Below the pieces are notes generated by a model. It did no database searches. It had not been told where the DNA came from and saw only the letters and a list, made by a program, of their open reading frames with translations. From Streptomyces davaonensis JCM 4913 (GTDB lineage Bacteria; Actinomycetota; Actinomycetes; Streptomycetales; Streptomycetaceae), in assembly GCF_000349325.1 (NCBI RefSeq), contig NC_020504.1:930001-994000 (forward strand): 64,000 bases of DNA, in the 5' to 3' direction. A program made the position numbers and the translations under genes. This document shows positions 43,382 through 51,175 of this stretch, in pieces (position 1 is the stretch's first letter; each line of letters starts with the position of its first letter).

Positions 43382-43409
43382 GTAAGCGCTTTCTCGGGCA
43401 AGCGCTTAC
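43382..43409. promoter_or_regulatory. twin AAGCGCTT sites forming a 10-bp inverted repeat
   Basis: GTAAGCGCTT-N8-AAGCGCTTAC is a perfect 10-bp inverted repeat 46 bp upstream of the ABC exporter start. Each arm also contains the self-palindrome AAGCGCTT, with centres 16 bp apart, the core of many LacI/GalR-family operators. It also lies 18 bp after the aldo/keto reductase stop, so a terminator role is possible. Confidence 0.5.
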
Positions 43410-43427
43410 TCCCCATCCCGCGCGGGG

Positions 43428-44285
43428 CTACACCGCGTCCAGTGTCGCGATCTCCTCCGCCGTGAGGGTGAGTTCGGCCGCGGCGACGGAGTCGCGGATC
43501 GTCTCCGGGCGGCTGGAGCCGGGGATCGGGACGACGACCGGCGACTTGGCGAGCATCCAGGCCAGGCAGACGCGCTGCGGGCTCACTCCGTGGGCCTCGG
43601 CGACCGTGGCGAAGGGGGCGTAGGCGGAGCCCAGTTCACGGGCCCGGGAGATGCCGCCGAGGGGGCTCCAGGGCAGGAAGGCGATGCCGAGTTCGGCACA
43701 CAGCCGCAGTTCCGGCTCGCTGGAGCGGAAGGCCGGGGAGAACTGGTTCTGCACGGAGACCAGCCGGCCGCCCAGGATCTCGTTCGCCTGCCGGATCTGG
43801 CCGGGGTCGGCGTTGGAGATGCCCGCCATCCGGATCTTGCCCTCGTCGAGCAGGTCCCGGATCGCGCCGACCGAGTCCTCGTACGGCACCCTCGGGTCGG
43901 GGCGGTGGAACTGGTAGAGCCCGATGGCCTCGACGCCCAGCCGCCGCAGGGACGCCTCGCAGGCCCGCTTGAGGTGTTCGGGGCTGCCGTCGCGGGTCCA
44001 GCTGCCGTCGCCGGGACGCAGATGGCCGCCCTTGGTGGCGACCAGGACGTCGGCGCCCCGGTCATGGGTGGCGAGGGCCTTGGCGATGAGGGTCTCGTTG
44101 TGGCCGACCTCGTGGGCGTGCAGGTGGTAGGCGTCGGCGGTGTCGATCAGGGTGACACCGGCGTCGAGCGCCGCGTGCACGGTGGCGAGGGCGCGGGCCT
44201 CGTCGGGGCGGCCCTCGATGGACAGGGGCATTCCGCCCAGTCCGATGGCACTGACGTCGATGTCACCGATGCGGCGGGTGTGCAT
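43428..44285 (-). CDS. aldo/keto reductase
   Basis: A 285-residue NADPH-dependent oxidoreductase. The catalytic tetrad is visible: Asp in LIDTADAY with Tyr five residues on, Lys in VATKGG and His in YQFHRPD. The TIM-barrel length and the C-terminal cofactor segment VPIPGSSRPETI fit the AKR superfamily. ATG 44285 has GAGGTC upstream and is preferred to a longer frame to 44312. It is upstream of the ABC exporter on the same strand but separated by the operator-like repeat. Substrate unknown. Confidence 0.9.
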   Translation of the reverse strand: MHTRRIGDIDVSAIGLGGMPLSIEGRPDEARALATVHAALDAGVTLIDTADAYHLHAHEVGHNETLIAKALATHDRGADVLVATKGGHLRPGDGSWTRDGSPEHLKRACEASLRRLGVEAIGLYQFHRPDPRVPYEDSVGAIRDLLDEGKIRMAGISNADPGQIRQANEILGGRLVSVQNQFSPAFRSSEPELRLCAELGIAFLPWSPLGGISRARELGSAYAPFATVAEAHGVSPQRVCLAWMLAKSPVVVPIPGSSRPETIRDSVAAAELTLTAEEIATLDAV

Positions 44286-44410
44286 GGGCTTGTGACCTCT
44301 TCCGGCTCTCACGCGGGATGCGACTCGGGGTCACTCCAGCCTGACGGCGGGCGGGTCACAGGTCCAATAGAGGTTGGAGAACGCATTCATCAGTGGCGGC
44401 ACTGAATCCG

Positions 44411-44440
44411 GCCCGCGGCGCCTCCACGGGCGCCGCGGGC
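44411..44440 (-). terminator. terminator of the branched-chain ABC operon
   Basis: A perfect 12-bp stem (GCCCGCGGCGCC and its complement) with a 6-nt loop lies 15 bp beyond the stop of the last operon gene. Confidence 0.8.
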
Positions 44441-44454
44441 CGGGTGACGTTCCG

Positions 44455-45720
44455 TCAGTTCTTCGACAGGTACTCCTTCACTCCGGGCGCCACGTGCGCC
44501 TCCTCCACGTTCACCATGGCGCCGACGGCCTTGGCGTCGGGCTTGAGCACATAGGTGGACGTGCTGGCGGGCTCGGCCACGTCGGAGAAGTTCTGCGGGC
44601 TGCCGAGCCCGGCGTCCGCGTTGCTCTGCATCCGGTGCGCGGTGACCACGTCCTGGCGGGCGAGGCTGCCGTCCTCACAGGCCTTCTTCAGGCTGACGCC
44701 CATGAGCCGGGCGGCGTTGTAGCCGGAGAGCACGCCGGAGTCGACCAGGTCGCCCGGGTACTTCTTCTGGTAGGCGGCGACCATCTTCTTCACCCCGGGC
44801 ACGTCCGAGCTGACGGCCGGGATCGCGCTCACCACGCTCAGCATGGCCTCCAGGGCGTCCGCCGCGGGCGTCTTCATCAACTGCGGTGCGTAGCCGGGGG
44901 CGTTGCTGACGACCGGCACCTTCAGTCCGCGGGAGGCCGCGACGCCGACCAGCGAGGCGGTCTGGGCGGGTCCGGCGCTGATCAGGATGGCCTTCACACC
45001 CTCCTTGTTCAGTGCCGAGACCTGGGCGGACAGATCGGTGTCGGTGGCCTTGATCTTCTGGCCGACGACCTTCAACCCGGCCTTCTTCGCGGCCCATTCG
45101 GAGCCTTCGAGGGCATTGGCGCCGTAGTCGCCCTCGAAGTAGACGTGACCGATGGTGTCGCCCTTCTTGATGCCCTTGGTACGGGTGAGGTAGTCGACGG
45201 CGGCGATCATGTCGATGTCGTAGGTGGTTCCCAGCACCTGCACGGAGTTCTTGCCGAGCAGCGAGGCGGCCCACGCCTGCGGGAAGGTCAGCACCTGGTC
45301 GCGTTCGATGTCGTCGAGCAGGGCTGCGACCACCGGGGAGCCGATGACCTGGGGCATGGCGACCACGTCGGGGGCGATGTCGGCGTAGGCGGTGACCGCC
45401 TTCTGGACGTCGTAGCCGTGGTCCTTGACCACGATCTCGACCTTGCGGCCGCAGATCCCGCCCTCGGCATTGGTCTCGTCGGCCCACATCTGCTGGGCCT
45501 GCACGATGGACTTGCCGAGGGTGGCGTACGGGCCGGTCAGGTCGGTGAGGGCGCCGAGCTTGATGGTCTTGTCGGTGACGCCGGGCCCGCCCTTGACGCC
45601 GTCGGCGCCGTCGGCGGCACTGTCGCTGTCCGCCTTGGAGCTGCATCCGGTGCCCGCGAGGAGCAGGGCTGTCAGGGCGGCGGCCAGGACCGTCCTGGTG
45701 CGGTGCGTGGGGTGGTTCAC
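44455..45720 (-). CDS. livK: branched-chain amino acid-type ABC substrate-binding lipoprotein
   Basis: A 421-residue solute-binding protein of the HAAT (Leu/Ile/Val-binding) family. The signal ends in the lipobox LAGTGC with the lipid-anchored Cys at residue 26. The mature protein opens with KTIKLGALTDLTGPYATLG and has the two-lobed LivK-like fold (VYFEGDYGANALEGSEW in the second lobe). Start is GTG 45720, overlapping the permease stop; the frame upstream of this is another gene's shadow. It is the last gene of the five-gene operon and captures the ligand outside the cell. Ligands of this family include amino acids, amides, urea and aromatic acids; this one is not identified. Confidence 0.88.
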   Translation of the reverse strand: MNHPTHRTRTVLAAALTALLLAGTGCSSKADSDSAADGADGVKGGPGVTDKTIKLGALTDLTGPYATLGKSIVQAQQMWADETNAEGGICGRKVEIVVKDHGYDVQKAVTAYADIAPDVVAMPQVIGSPVVAALLDDIERDQVLTFPQAWAASLLGKNSVQVLGTTYDIDMIAAVDYLTRTKGIKKGDTIGHVYFEGDYGANALEGSEWAAKKAGLKVVGQKIKATDTDLSAQVSALNKEGVKAILISAGPAQTASLVGVAASRGLKVPVVSNAPGYAPQLMKTPAADALEAMLSVVSAIPAVSSDVPGVKKMVAAYQKKYPGDLVDSGVLSGYNAARLMGVSLKKACEDGSLARQDVVTAHRMQSNADAGLGSPQNFSDVAEPASTSTYVLKPDAKAVGAMVNVEEAHVAPGVKEYLSKN

Positions 45721-46853
45721 GGTGTCGGCTCCTTGGCTCGTTCGGCTGAGGCGGGTGAGGGGGTCGGGGTCGCGGGGTCCGCGTCCTTGTCCTTGAGGGC
45801 GGTCCGCCGGCTCTGGATGCGGGCGCGGGTGCGCCTGAGCAGTCCGTGCAGTCCGTCGGGGGCGAAGAGCAGGATCAGGACGATCGCCGCTCCGTAGAGG
45901 TAGCGGGCCGCCTCGGTGGGGCCGACCGCTCCGTCGGTGGTGCCGGGCGCCGCCACCAGGGGCAGCTGGTCGGCGTAGCGGGTCATCAGCAGGGGCAGCG
46001 CGGTGACGAAGACGGCGCCCGCGGTGGCTCCGGCGACCGAGCCGAGACCGCCGATGACGATCATGGCGAGGTAGTCGACCGAGAGGGCGAGGGAGAAGTA
46101 GTCCGGGACCACACGGCGGAAGGCGAGGGCGAGCATCACCCCGGCCAGGCCCGCGTACATGGAAGAGACCACGAACGCCGCCGAGCGGTAGCGGGCGATG
46201 TGCACGCCCATCACCGCGGCCGCGGTCTCGCTGTCGCGCAGCGCCACCAGGGCCCGGCCGGGGCGTCCGAGCCGCAGGCCGCGGGCGGTGAACCAGGTCA
46301 GCGCGAACAGGGCCATGCCCAGGTACCACAGGCGTTCCTCGGCGCCGAACGGCACGCCGAGCACGGTCAGTTCGGGGTCGGTGGCGGTGAAGGAGAAGCC
46401 GCCGAGCTCCAGTGGGGGCACCGAGCGGCCGTTGAATCCGCCGGTGATCGAGTCCGCGGTGAGCAGGACGTGGTGGCCGAGGAAGACCAGGGCGAGGGTG
46501 GCGACGCCGAGGTAGATGCCGCGCACCCGGCCCGCGACGGGGCTGAACAGTCCGCCCGCGGCTCCGGCGAGCAGGACCGCGAGGACGAGGGCGACGGCGG
46601 GCGGCAGTCCGGGGCCGGGTTCTCCGGCGAGCCAGACGTAGCCGTAGGCGCCGACGGCGAGGAAGAAGGCGTGGCCGAGGGAGAGTTGGCCCGCCGTTCC
46701 GGACAGCAGTCCGAGGCCCACGGCGCCGACGGCGGCGGCCATGGAGAACAGGCCGATGCGCAGCCAGAAGGCGTCCAGGTAGAAGGGCAGCGCGCACAGC
46801 AGGACGACGAGGAGGACGGTTCCGGCGCGGTAGCGGCGCAGCAGTTCAGACAC
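45717..46853 (-). CDS. livM: branched-chain-type ABC permease, LivM-like
   Basis: A 378-residue membrane protein with about ten hydrophobic segments. The LivM signatures GLLSGTAGQLSLGHAFFLAVGAYGY and the EAA-like loop RALVALRDSETAAAVMGV are clear, together with IGGLGSVAGATAGAVFV. GTG 46853 overlaps the LivH stop by 8 bp. It would form the channel with LivH. The C-terminal 50 residues are an Arg/Pro-rich tail longer than usual. Confidence 0.9.
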   Translation of the reverse strand: MSELLRRYRAGTVLLVVLLCALPFYLDAFWLRIGLFSMAAAVGAVGLGLLSGTAGQLSLGHAFFLAVGAYGYVWLAGEPGPGLPPAVALVLAVLLAGAAGGLFSPVAGRVRGIYLGVATLALVFLGHHVLLTADSITGGFNGRSVPPLELGGFSFTATDPELTVLGVPFGAEERLWYLGMALFALTWFTARGLRLGRPGRALVALRDSETAAAVMGVHIARYRSAAFVVSSMYAGLAGVMLALAFRRVVPDYFSLALSVDYLAMIVIGGLGSVAGATAGAVFVTALPLLMTRYADQLPLVAAPGTTDGAVGPTEAARYLYGAAIVLILLFAPDGLHGLLRRTRARIQSRRTALKDKDADPATPTPSPASAERAKEPTP

Positions 46854-47742
46854 GAGCCGCTCCCTTCGCGCCGAACAGCCCGTTGGGCCGTACGAGAAGG
46901 ACGAGGACCATCACGGCGTACGGGGCGACATCGCCGAACCCTTCGCCCAGGACGTGGAGTTCGGACTGGTATCCGGCGACCAGGGCCTCGGTCAGGCCGA
47001 TCAGCATGCTGCCGGCGAGGGCGCCGGGTGGTGAGGCCATGCCGCCGAGGATGGCGGCGGGGAAGGCCTTCAGGGCGATCTGTCCGGTCGTACGCTCGAG
47101 TCCCGGGGCCGGGAACGCGGCGAGGAACACCGCGGCCAGCGCGGCGAGTCCGCCGGCCAGGCACCAAGCGAGGGTGCGCATTCGCACCAGCCGTACGCCC
47201 ATCAGCGCGGCCGCCTCCAGGTCCTCGGCCGAAGCACGCAGCGCCAGGCCCCAGTTGGTGTACCGGAAGAGGGCGAAGACGGCGCCGATGACGACGGTGG
47301 AGACCACGATCGCGGCGAGGCGGCTGTCGGCGACCGTGATGGGGCCGAGGCCGGTGACCGAGTCGCCCCAGGGGTCGCCGAGGGAGAGGAGGTCGCCGCC
47401 GATGCGCCGGGAGAGGTCGGTGAGCAGGACGATGTCGACGCCGATGGTGACGATGGTCTGCACATGGGCGGCCTGGGCGTCCTGTTCGCCGACCTGGAGC
47501 AGGAACCGGTCCATCAGCCCGGCGACGGCCGCGGTGGCGAGGACGGCGACCGCGAGGGCGCCCGCGAAGCCGAGGTCGTCGTGGAGCACCGCGGTGAGGT
47601 AGCCGCCGAGCAGGAGCAGGGAGCCGTGGGCGAAGTTGATGACGCCGGAGGCCTTGAAGATGATGACGAAGCCGAGGGCGACCAGGGCGTAGACCGAGCC
47701 GAGGGCCAGGCCGTTGAGGATGTTGTCGAGGAAGCCGGTCAT
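46846..47742 (-). CDS. livH: branched-chain-type ABC permease, LivH-like
   Basis: A 298-residue membrane protein that pairs with LivM. The start region MTGFLDNILNGLALGSVYALVALGF, the INFAHGSLLLLGGY segment, the coupling loop RASAEDLEAAALMGV and the FPAAILGGMASPPGALAGSM segment are all typical of LivH. Its ATG overlaps the LivG stop (ATGA). Eight or so hydrophobic segments are present as expected. Confidence 0.9.
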   Translation of the reverse strand: MTGFLDNILNGLALGSVYALVALGFVIIFKASGVINFAHGSLLLLGGYLTAVLHDDLGFAGALAVAVLATAAVAGLMDRFLLQVGEQDAQAAHVQTIVTIGVDIVLLTDLSRRIGGDLLSLGDPWGDSVTGLGPITVADSRLAAIVVSTVVIGAVFALFRYTNWGLALRASAEDLEAAALMGVRLVRMRTLAWCLAGGLAALAAVFLAAFPAPGLERTTGQIALKAFPAAILGGMASPPGALAGSMLIGLTEALVAGYQSELHVLGEGFGDVAPYAVMVLVLLVRPNGLFGAKGAARV

Positions 47743-48539
47743 GCCGCGTCCTCCTCGGTGGCCTCGGTGCCGAGGTAGGCGCGCAGCACCTCGGGGTCGC
47801 GGCGGACCTCGTCGGGGGTGCCGTGGGCGATGACCCGGCCGAAGTCGAGCACGGTGACCTCGTCGGCGAGCCGCATGACCAGTCCCATGTCGTGTTCCAC
47901 CAGCACGACGGAGAGGCCGAGTTCGGCGCGGACGGCGCGGATGGTGTCGGCGGTGCGGGCCCGTTCGGCCGCGTTCATGCCGGCCACCGGTTCGTCGAGC
48001 AGTAGCACTGTTGGCTCCAGACAGAGGGCGCGGGCGAACTCGACGCGTTTGCGGTCGCCGTAGGACAGCAGCGCGACCGGGGAGTCGAAGTGCGGTCCGA
48101 GGCCGGTGAGTTCGGCGATCTCGCGGGCGCGGGCGAGGTGCTCGCGCTGTTCGCGCACGGCGCTGGGCAGGCGCAGGGCGCTGGCGGCGAAACCGGCGCG
48201 GGACAGGATGTGGCGGCCGAGCATCAGGTTGTCGCCGACCGTGCCTTCGGTGGTGACGATGTTCTGGAAGGTGCGGGCGATACCGAGGGCGGCGATGCGG
48301 TGCGGGGCGAGGCTGGTGAGATCGGTGTCGCCGAGGCGGACACTGCCGGAGGCGGGGCGGTACAGGCCCGAAAGGACGTTGAAGCAGGTGGACTTGCCCG
48401 CGCCGTTCGGTCCGATGAGGGCGTGCACGGAGCCCGGGACGACCGTGAAGGACACGCTGTCCAGGGCGGTGAGCCCGGCGAACCGGACGGTGACGTCCCG
48501 TACGTCGAGTACGGGCGGCGTGGTGGTGCGGTCGTTCAC
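47739..48539 (-). CDS. livG: branched-chain-type ABC ATPase, LivG-like
   Basis: A 266-residue ATPase. Walker A is GPNGAGKST, the Q-loop region GIARTFQNI is of LivG type, the signature is degenerate (LLSYGDRKRVEFARAL, not LSGGQ) as commonly seen in LivG proteins, Walker B is VLLLDEPVAG and the H-loop is VLVEHDM. The long insert after the Q-loop is also typical. GTG 48539 overlaps the LivF stop. Confidence 0.9.
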   Translation of the reverse strand: MNDRTTTPPVLDVRDVTVRFAGLTALDSVSFTVVPGSVHALIGPNGAGKSTCFNVLSGLYRPASGSVRLGDTDLTSLAPHRIAALGIARTFQNIVTTEGTVGDNLMLGRHILSRAGFAASALRLPSAVREQREHLARAREIAELTGLGPHFDSPVALLSYGDRKRVEFARALCLEPTVLLLDEPVAGMNAAERARTADTIRAVRAELGLSVVLVEHDMGLVMRLADEVTVLDFGRVIAHGTPDEVRRDPEVLRAYLGTEATEEDAA

Positions 48540-49318
48540 GCGGCCCCCTGACCGTCGGCGGTCTCGCCCAGGTAGAGCCGCCGTACGGCGTCCGTGCGGG
48601 CGAGTTCGTCGGCCGCCCCGGAGAGCCGGATCTCGCCGACCTCCAGGACGTAGGCGCTGTCCGCGAGGGAGAGCGCCATGCCGGCGTTCTGTTCGACCAG
48701 GAGCACGGCGGTGCCCTGGGAGTTGATCTCCTTCACGACGTCGGCGATCCGGGCCACCATCTGCGGGGCGAGACCGAGGGAGGGCTCGTCCAGCAGAAGC
48801 AGCCGGGGTGCGGCCATCAGCGCGCGACCGATGGCGAGCATCTGCTGCTCACCGCCGGAGAGCAGACCGGCGGCCTGGTGGGTGCGCTCGGCGAGCCGGG
48901 GAAAGAGGGCGAAGACCCGGTCCCGGGCCTCACGCACGAGAGCGGGGGCGCGGCGGCCGAGCCCCAGCCCCCCGGTACGCAGGTTCTCGTCGACCGTGAG
49001 CCCGGCGAACACCCGTCTGCCCTCCGGGACCTGCACAACCCCGGCGCGCACCGCGGCGACCGGATCGCGTCCGTCGAGTTCCGTGGCGCCGTAACGGATA
49101 CGGCCCGCGGTGACCGCGCCGCGGTGCAGGCGCAAGGTGCCCGACACGGCCCGCAGCAGCGTCGTCTTGCCCGCGCCATTGGCACCGAGCAGGGCGACGA
49201 CGCCACCGTGCGGAACGGTCAGCGACACGGAACGCAGGGCGGACACGGCCCGGCCGTAGATCACGTCGATCGCGTCGACATGCAGGGCCGGTTCCTCGTC
49301 CGGTGGTGCTTCGGGCAT
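48536..49318 (-). CDS. livF: branched-chain-type ABC ATPase, LivF-like, first gene of operon
   Basis: A 260-residue ATPase. Walker A is GANGAGKTT, the Q-loop region is VQVPEGRRVFAGLTV as in LivF, the signature is LLSGGEQQMLAIGRAL, Walker B is LLLLDEPSLGLAPQ and the H-loop follows in VLLVEQNA (His replaced by Gln, usual for LivF). ATG 49318 has GAGGAG 5 bp upstream. It leads the operon livF-G-H-M-K, in which the ATPases come first and the binding protein last. Confidence 0.9.
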   Translation of the reverse strand: MPEAPPDEEPALHVDAIDVIYGRAVSALRSVSLTVPHGGVVALLGANGAGKTTLLRAVSGTLRLHRGAVTAGRIRYGATELDGRDPVAAVRAGVVQVPEGRRVFAGLTVDENLRTGGLGLGRRAPALVREARDRVFALFPRLAERTHQAAGLLSGGEQQMLAIGRALMAAPRLLLLDEPSLGLAPQMVARIADVVKEINSQGTAVLLVEQNAGMALSLADSAYVLEVGEIRLSGAADELARTDAVRRLYLGETADGQGAA

Positions 49319-49653
49319 CACATCTCCTCGGGTCCGTGCCCGACGGGCACGGGTGTTCGGGGAAGGGGAGCTCACGACAGCACGCGCGCGGGCGGGCGGA
49401 ACAGGGCTGGGGCCGGGGTCGCTGCGTGGTCCCAACGGGGGTGGGCCGGGGTTGTGCGGGTGCCCAGGCTGGGGGTGGTCCGCGGATTCCGGGCCGGGAA
49501 GCGGGGAAGGCGCGGGCGGTCGGGTGCCCGGCCGCCGGCCACTCCCCCGAACGGCTCAGTGGAGACGGTCCCGGGGAAGCGGCGATCTGTTACGGATGTG
49601 ACCGTCGTGGAAGGGATGTGCGCGCAGACGGATCCGAGGAACCAGGAGGCGGA
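49319..49653. other. 335-bp divergent promoter region, liv operon and hydrogenase operon
   Basis: No gene is seen here. It separates the divergent liv ABC operon and the hydrogenase operon and must hold both promoters. It contains a 19-bp palindrome near the livF end, a G-rich middle section (runs of 4-5 G), and an AT-richer patch around 49585-49600 (ATCTGTTACGGATG) that could be near the hydrogenase promoter. I could not assign a -10/-35 pair with confidence. Confidence 0.6.
49334..49352. promoter_or_regulatory. 19-bp palindrome before livF
   Basis: CCGTGCCCG-A-CGGGCACGG is a perfect 9-bp inverted repeat with one central base, 15 bp upstream of the livF start. It could be a repressor operator or a leader hairpin hiding the ribosome site. 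No matching regulator gene is adjacent. Confidence 0.4.
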
Positions 49654-51174
49654 ATGCCCAGGGGCCTGACCGAGGGCGATGCGGCGGGCGCTGTCCCCGT
49701 GGCCGGCGAGGACCTGCCGGCAACCCCCTCCCGATGCGGCTTCGAGCAGCTCAGCGCCCTCGCCGACGCCGTTCTGTACGAGGGCTACCTGCTTTACCCC
49801 TACCGTCGGTCCTCGGCGAAGAACCGCGTCAGATGGCAGTTCGGGGTGCTCTTCCCCCGCGACTGGGTGGAGGCGTCCGGACCCGTCGTCCCGGGCGTGT
49901 CCGGCTCCGCCGACTCCTGGTACCAGCAGACCGAGTGCCTGCTGCGCGTCCGCCGTCCCGGTGCTGTCGTACGGGTGAAGGTGCGCTACCTCCAGATGCA
50001 GCACAAGCAGGTGGAGGAGGCCGCCCCGGACGGCGGCCACCGTGCCGTCGCGTCGCTGCGGACGGACTCCGGCGCGGCGTATCTGACCTTTGACGAGGCG
50101 GTACCGCGCGAGGCCGAGGTCGCCGTCCGCCTGGCCGACCTTCTCCAGGGTGAACATACGGTCCCGGTCGGCTCGGAGGCCGGCACGGACATCGAGCCGT
50201 TGCCCGAACGGGTCGGACGGGTGGTGCGCCGACGCGAGGAGGTACGCGCGCACACCACGCTCGTGGTCGAGCGGCTCCATGACGACGTCTGCCGGATCCG
50301 GGTACGCACCGCGAACACCGGGCCGGCGCCCGATCCGCGGCTGCCTCGCGACGAGGCGCTGCGCGGTGCCCTCATCGCCACGCACACCCTCCTCGACGGG
50401 GACGGCGTGGACTTCGTCTCGCTGATCGATCCCCCCGCGCCCCTGCTCGAACACGCCCGCGCCTGCCGGAACGCCTTCACCTTCCCCGTCCTCGGCGGCC
50501 AGGCCCCGGCAGCAGGGACCGACGCCGACGGCACCGGACACCTCCTGCTCTCCGCACCGATCATCCTTCCCGACCACCCCCAGGTGGCGCCGGAGAGCCC
50601 GGGCGATCTGCATGATGCCGCGGAGATCGACGAGATCCTCACCCTGCGCACGATGCTGCTCACGGACGAGGAGAAACGGGAGGCACGCGCCACCGACCCA
50701 CGGGCCGCCGCCATCCTCGACCGGGTCGACACCATGCCCCCGGAAGTCTTCGCCCGACTGCACGGAGCCGTCCGCTCGCTGAAGCCGGCCGGCCCCGCCG
50801 CCGATCGGCCGACCTGGTGGCAGGAGGGCGCCGACTCCGGGCTGTCCCCGACCACCGACACCGTGCTCGTCGACGGCGTGTCCGTCGGCGCGGGCAGCCG
50901 CGTACGGCTCCGCCCCCGTGGCCGGGGCGCCGACGCCCAGGACATGTTCCTGGTCGGCCGGACCGCACAGGTCGCCGCCGTGCTCCACGACGTGGACGGC
51001 AGCATGCACCTCGCCGTCACGCTCGACGACGACCCCGCGGCCGAACTGCACACCTGGTACGGCCGCTTCCACTACTTCCGCCCCGACGAACTCGAGCCGC
51101 TCACGTCCGCCGACGCAGCGGCCCCCGGCGCGCCGCGGACCGACTCCCCCACCCCCGACAGCGGAGGCCGATGA
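49654..51174 (+). CDS. unknown protein, first gene of hydrogenase operon
   Basis: A 506-residue soluble protein. An N-terminal segment near residues 30-55 reads LADAVLYEGYLLYPYRRSS followed by KNRVRWQFGVLFP. The middle is mixed alpha/beta. The C-terminus (about 415-490) is a compact beta-rich region with VGAGSRVRLRPRGRGADAQD and WYGRFHYFRPDELEPL. I recall proteins of this kind beside actinobacterial-type [NiFe] hydrogenases but know of no assigned role. ATG 49654 follows AGGAGG, and the small-subunit gene begins 1 bp after its stop, so expression is tied to the enzyme. Assembly or maturation is a reasonable inference. No metal motif or signal peptide is evident. Confidence 0.82.
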   Translation: MPRGLTEGDAAGAVPVAGEDLPATPSRCGFEQLSALADAVLYEGYLLYPYRRSSAKNRVRWQFGVLFPRDWVEASGPVVPGVSGSADSWYQQTECLLRVRRPGAVVRVKVRYLQMQHKQVEEAAPDGGHRAVASLRTDSGAAYLTFDEAVPREAEVAVRLADLLQGEHTVPVGSEAGTDIEPLPERVGRVVRRREEVRAHTTLVVERLHDDVCRIRVRTANTGPAPDPRLPRDEALRGALIATHTLLDGDGVDFVSLIDPPAPLLEHARACRNAFTFPVLGGQAPAAGTDADGTGHLLLSAPIILPDHPQVAPESPGDLHDAAEIDEILTLRTMLLTDEEKREARATDPRAAAILDRVDTMPPEVFARLHGAVRSLKPAGPAADRPTWWQEGADSGLSPTTDTVLVDGVSVGAGSRVRLRPRGRGADAQDMFLVGRTAQVAAVLHDVDGSMHLAVTLDDDPAAELHTWYGRFHYFRPDELEPLTSADAAAPGAPRTDSPTPDSGGR

Positions 51175-51175
51175 C

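Noticed and set aside
40232..43465. Plus-strand open frame of 1077 codons
   Set aside because: It crosses the GlxA-type regulator out of frame and the ABC exporter antisense; no recognisable domain.
44455..46797. 780-codon minus-strand frame containing the binding protein
   Set aside because: Only the last 421 codons are the binding protein; the upstream part is an out-of-frame reading of livM, Arg/Pro-rich, and the lipobox signal fixes the start at 45720.
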